From Richelia sp. UBA3308 (GTDB lineage: Bacteria > Cyanobacteriota > Cyanobacteriia > Cyanobacteriales > Nostocaceae), in assembly GCA_002361335.1 (NCBI GenBank), contig DESS01000314.1, positions 24,497 through 31,210 on the forward strand: a stretch of DNA of 6,714 nucleotides. The letters are read 5' to 3'. Under the pieces are notes generated by a model. The model did not search any database and was not told where the DNA came from. It saw nothing but the letters and a program-made list of their open reading frames with translations. Below are positions 5,028 to 6,714 of the stretch, one piece after another. How positions within the stretch are numbered: position 1 is the first letter of the stretch; each line of letters begins with the position of its first letter. The position numbers and the translations under genes are program-made.

Positions 5028-6554
5028 ATGTCAGCAAAAGACGTTTCTAAAAACGATCAAAACCACAAACAGGATAAGACATCCATGTCGGAAATGACAA
5101 CAACCGACAGTAATAAAAGTTGGGAAAATAAAATTAAACAAAAACATGAATTATATTCCCACCCCAGTAGTAACAATAATTTTGAACAAAATTTGTCCGC
5201 AGCTACTGTCAAATATGCTCATAATTCTGATGTATACTTAGAAAGTAAAGGTAAAAATAAAGTAGTTATAAATACAAAAGAACAAGGCTTTTTGCCTGTA
5301 TTAAAAAATCCTAATTTCCTTGCCCTATGGGGTGGACAAGTATTTTGCCAGTTAGCAGACAAAGTATACTTAGTGTTAATGATTGCTTTGATTAATACTC
5401 GGTTTCAGTCTGAGGGAAGCAGCATTAGCGGTTGGGTATCGGCTTTAATGATGACTTTTACAATTCCGGCAGTGCTTTTTGGTTCTTTAGCCGGCGTATT
5501 TGTAGATAGATGGGCAAAAAAAACGGTGCTAGTGTCAACTAACATTTGGCGCGGTATTTTAGTATTGGCTATCGTACCTCTACTATCGTTAGCTAAAGAT
5601 TCGCACAATATAGGTGATATACCACCAGGTTTCCTTATTATTTTGGGCGTAACTTTTTTGGTATCCACCCTGACACAGTTTTTCGCACCCGCAGAGCAAG
5701 CTGTAATTCCTTTGATAGTAAAGCCCCATAACTTGCTTTCGGCAAATTCCCTTTATACTACAACCATGATGGCATCCGTAATTGTGGGATTCGCCATTGG
5801 AGAACCACTTTTATCAGCAGCAGATGCTTTATGGGTGAAAATTGGTGGTAGTGGTGATAATGGTAGAGAAATTTTAGTCGGTGGTTCCTATGCGATCGCC
5901 GGATTGATTTTATTGCTCATAGTGACAAACGAGAAACCCCAAGAACAGGAAAACGAATCCAAGCATATTTTTTCTGATTTAAAAGATGGTTTAGTATATT
6001 TGGGAAAAAATCATCTTCTCCGCAATGCTTTGATTCAGCTAATAATCTTGTTTTCCGTATTGGCTGCCTTAACTGTATTAGCGGTTCGATTATCAGAAGT
6101 TATACCTAATATTACAGCCGAGCAATTTGGGTTCTTACTGGCATCTGGTGGTGTTGGTATCGCCCTTGGCGCAATGTTATTAGGTCAATTTGGGCAAAAT
6201 ATTCCAACAACAGGCTTGAGTTTTACTGGATGTATGGGGATGGTAATTTCCCTGGCTGGTTTGGCGATATTTACCCAGCATTTATGGATTGTACTGTTTT
6301 TGATCGGTTTGTTAGGCGTGTCTGGTGCATTAGTAGGTATTCCCTTACAAACTGCCATTCAAACTGCAACCCCAGCCCAAATGCGTGGTAAAGTATTTGG
6401 TCTGCAAAACAATTTAGTTAATATTGCTCTGACTTTACCTTTAGCATTAGCAGGTATAGCAGAAACCTTTTTTGGATTACAGGCAGTATTTTTGACATTA
6501 GCTGCTATTGTCTTTTGTACAGCTATATTAACCAGGTATAAATCTAACGAATAG
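5028..6554 (+). CDS. MFS transporter, MFS_3/efflux-like
   Basis: A 508-residue major facilitator superfamily protein with about 12 hydrophobic segments (roughly 98-122, 134-156, 166-188, 201-225, 241-264, 284-300, 331-354, 365-385, 394-415, 418-440, 455-478 and 480-502). It begins its membrane part with NPNFLALWGGQVFCQLADKV (94-113). Motif A between segments 2 and 3 is G156-V-F-V-D160-R161-W-A-K-K165. The central loop (301-329, including FSDLKDGLVYLGKNH) resembles the MFS_3 group of macrolide or siderophore exporters, so proton-driven export is likely, but the substrate cannot be read. Residues 1 to about 90 are hydrophilic and rich in Asn, Lys and Ser, without a signal peptide, and are longer than usual for the family. 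Start choice is uncertain: the ATG at 5028 has no Shine-Dalgarno, whereas Met20 (5085) follows AGGA at 5071-5074 by 10 nt. No partner gene nearby suggests a substrate. Confidence 0.88.
   Translation: MSAKDVSKNDQNHKQDKTSMSEMTTTDSNKSWENKIKQKHELYSHPSSNNNFEQNLSAATVKYAHNSDVYLESKGKNKVVINTKEQGFLPVLKNPNFLALWGGQVFCQLADKVYLVLMIALINTRFQSEGSSISGWVSALMMTFTIPAVLFGSLAGVFVDRWAKKTVLVSTNIWRGILVLAIVPLLSLAKDSHNIGDIPPGFLIILGVTFLVSTLTQFFAPAEQAVIPLIVKPHNLLSANSLYTTTMMASVIVGFAIGEPLLSAADALWVKIGGSGDNGREILVGGSYAIAGLILLLIVTNEKPQEQENESKHIFSDLKDGLVYLGKNHLLRNALIQLIILFSVLAALTVLAVRLSEVIPNITAEQFGFLLASGGVGIALGAMLLGQFGQNIPTTGLSFTGCMGMVISLAGLAIFTQHLWIVLFLIGLLGVSGALVGIPLQTAIQTATPAQMRGKVFGLQNNLVNIALTLPLALAGIAETFFGLQAVFLTLAAIVFCTAILTRYKSNE
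5892..5899. repeat. HIP1 octamer
   Basis: An exact GCGATCGC palindrome inside the MFS gene, extended as TGCGATCGCC. HIP1 is strongly over-represented in many cyanobacterial genomes, so it supports the taxonomic reading. It is the only exact copy I found in the window. Confidence 0.85.
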
Positions 6555-6615
6555 CTACCAGCTAAAAGCCATTATTATTTACGCCGGTTGATATCATAGC
6601 TGTGTTTAGAGAAAG

Positions 6616-6636
6616 ATTTTACCAGCGTGGTAAAAT
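6616..6636. terminator. Perfect 9-bp hairpin after the MFS gene
   Basis: ATTTTACCA (6616-6624) and TGGTAAAAT (6628-6636) form a perfect 9-bp stem with the 3-nt loop GCG, 61 bp after the stop codon. It lacks a T run beyond the stem (TACATGAG follows), although the 3' arm ends AAAATT. It may act as a weak or bidirectional terminator, or be a small palindromic repeat or binding site. Confidence 0.35.
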
Positions 6637-6652
6637 TACATGAGCAATAATG

Positions 6653-6708
6653 TATCCCTTAATATCGGGGATAAACCAGCTCTTAGTCAGACGCTATACA
6701 TAGTGTCT
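6653..6708. repeat. Two further small inverted repeats at the window end
   Basis: TATCCC (6653-6658) pairs with GGGATA (6668-6673) across a 9-nt loop. AGACGCTAT (6689-6697) pairs with ATAGTGTCT (6700-6708) with one G-T wobble and only 2 nt between the arms, so the real loop would be larger; CAATTT follows. Together with 6616-6636 this makes three hairpins in about 95 bp. The second could be a terminator cut by the window edge. No gene is visible from 6555 to 6714. Confidence 0.35.
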
Positions 6709-6714
6709 CAATTT

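Noticed and set aside
5405..5668. Minus-strand open frame within the MFS gene
   Set aside because: It is antisense to membrane segments 2-4 of a clear transporter with no start signal.
950..6554. A single new multi-gene system linking the GTPase, DeoC, RecO and MFS protein
   Set aside because: The GTPase is separated by a terminator and over 700 bp, and the others are ordinary household functions; co-orientation alone is not evidence of joint action.

Overview
The window looks like chromosomal DNA of a filamentous, probably heterocyst-forming, cyanobacterium (Nostocales type). Three things suggest this. The proteins read as cyanobacterial versions of their families. A HIP1 octamer (GCGATCGC) lies at 5892-5899. 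The intergenic DNA carries the short heptamer arrays and palindromic repeats typical of those genomes. The DNA is AT-rich, and no transposase, phage gene or CRISPR array is visible. The genus cannot be fixed from this evidence.

Layout, all genes on the + strand: the 3' part of an initiator tRNA-Met (1-48) followed by a 17-bp-stem terminator (59-100); a gene-poor stretch (101-949) with a 54/55-bp direct repeat; a membrane-anchored P-loop GTPase with a DUF697-like C-terminus (950-2401), ended by a short hairpin that is half of a dispersed cyanobacterial palindrome (2431-2455); a second gene-free stretch (2456-3124) made of degenerate repeat pieces; deoC, deoxyribose-phosphate aldolase (3125-3805); a 105-bp heptamer array (3816-3920) whose last unit supplies the start codon of recO (3918-4862); an MFS exporter with a hydrophilic N-terminal extension of about 90 residues (5028-6554); and a 160-bp tail with two or three small hairpins.

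deoC and recO lie 112 bp apart with no terminator visible between them and are probably co-transcribed, perhaps with the MFS gene 165 bp further on. The GTPase is separated from them by a terminator and more than 700 bp. The products (deoxynucleoside catabolism, RecFOR recombination repair, membrane export, a membrane GTPase of unknown role) do not form an obvious single pathway.

I found no convincing new multi-gene system. The most interesting signals are non-coding: a 15-unit array in one unbroken heptamer register that ends in the recO start codon, a deoC promoter placed so that the mRNA may be leaderless, and a repeat family that recurs across the two gene-free stretches. The first-choice starts of the four genes all lack a clear Shine-Dalgarno sequence.
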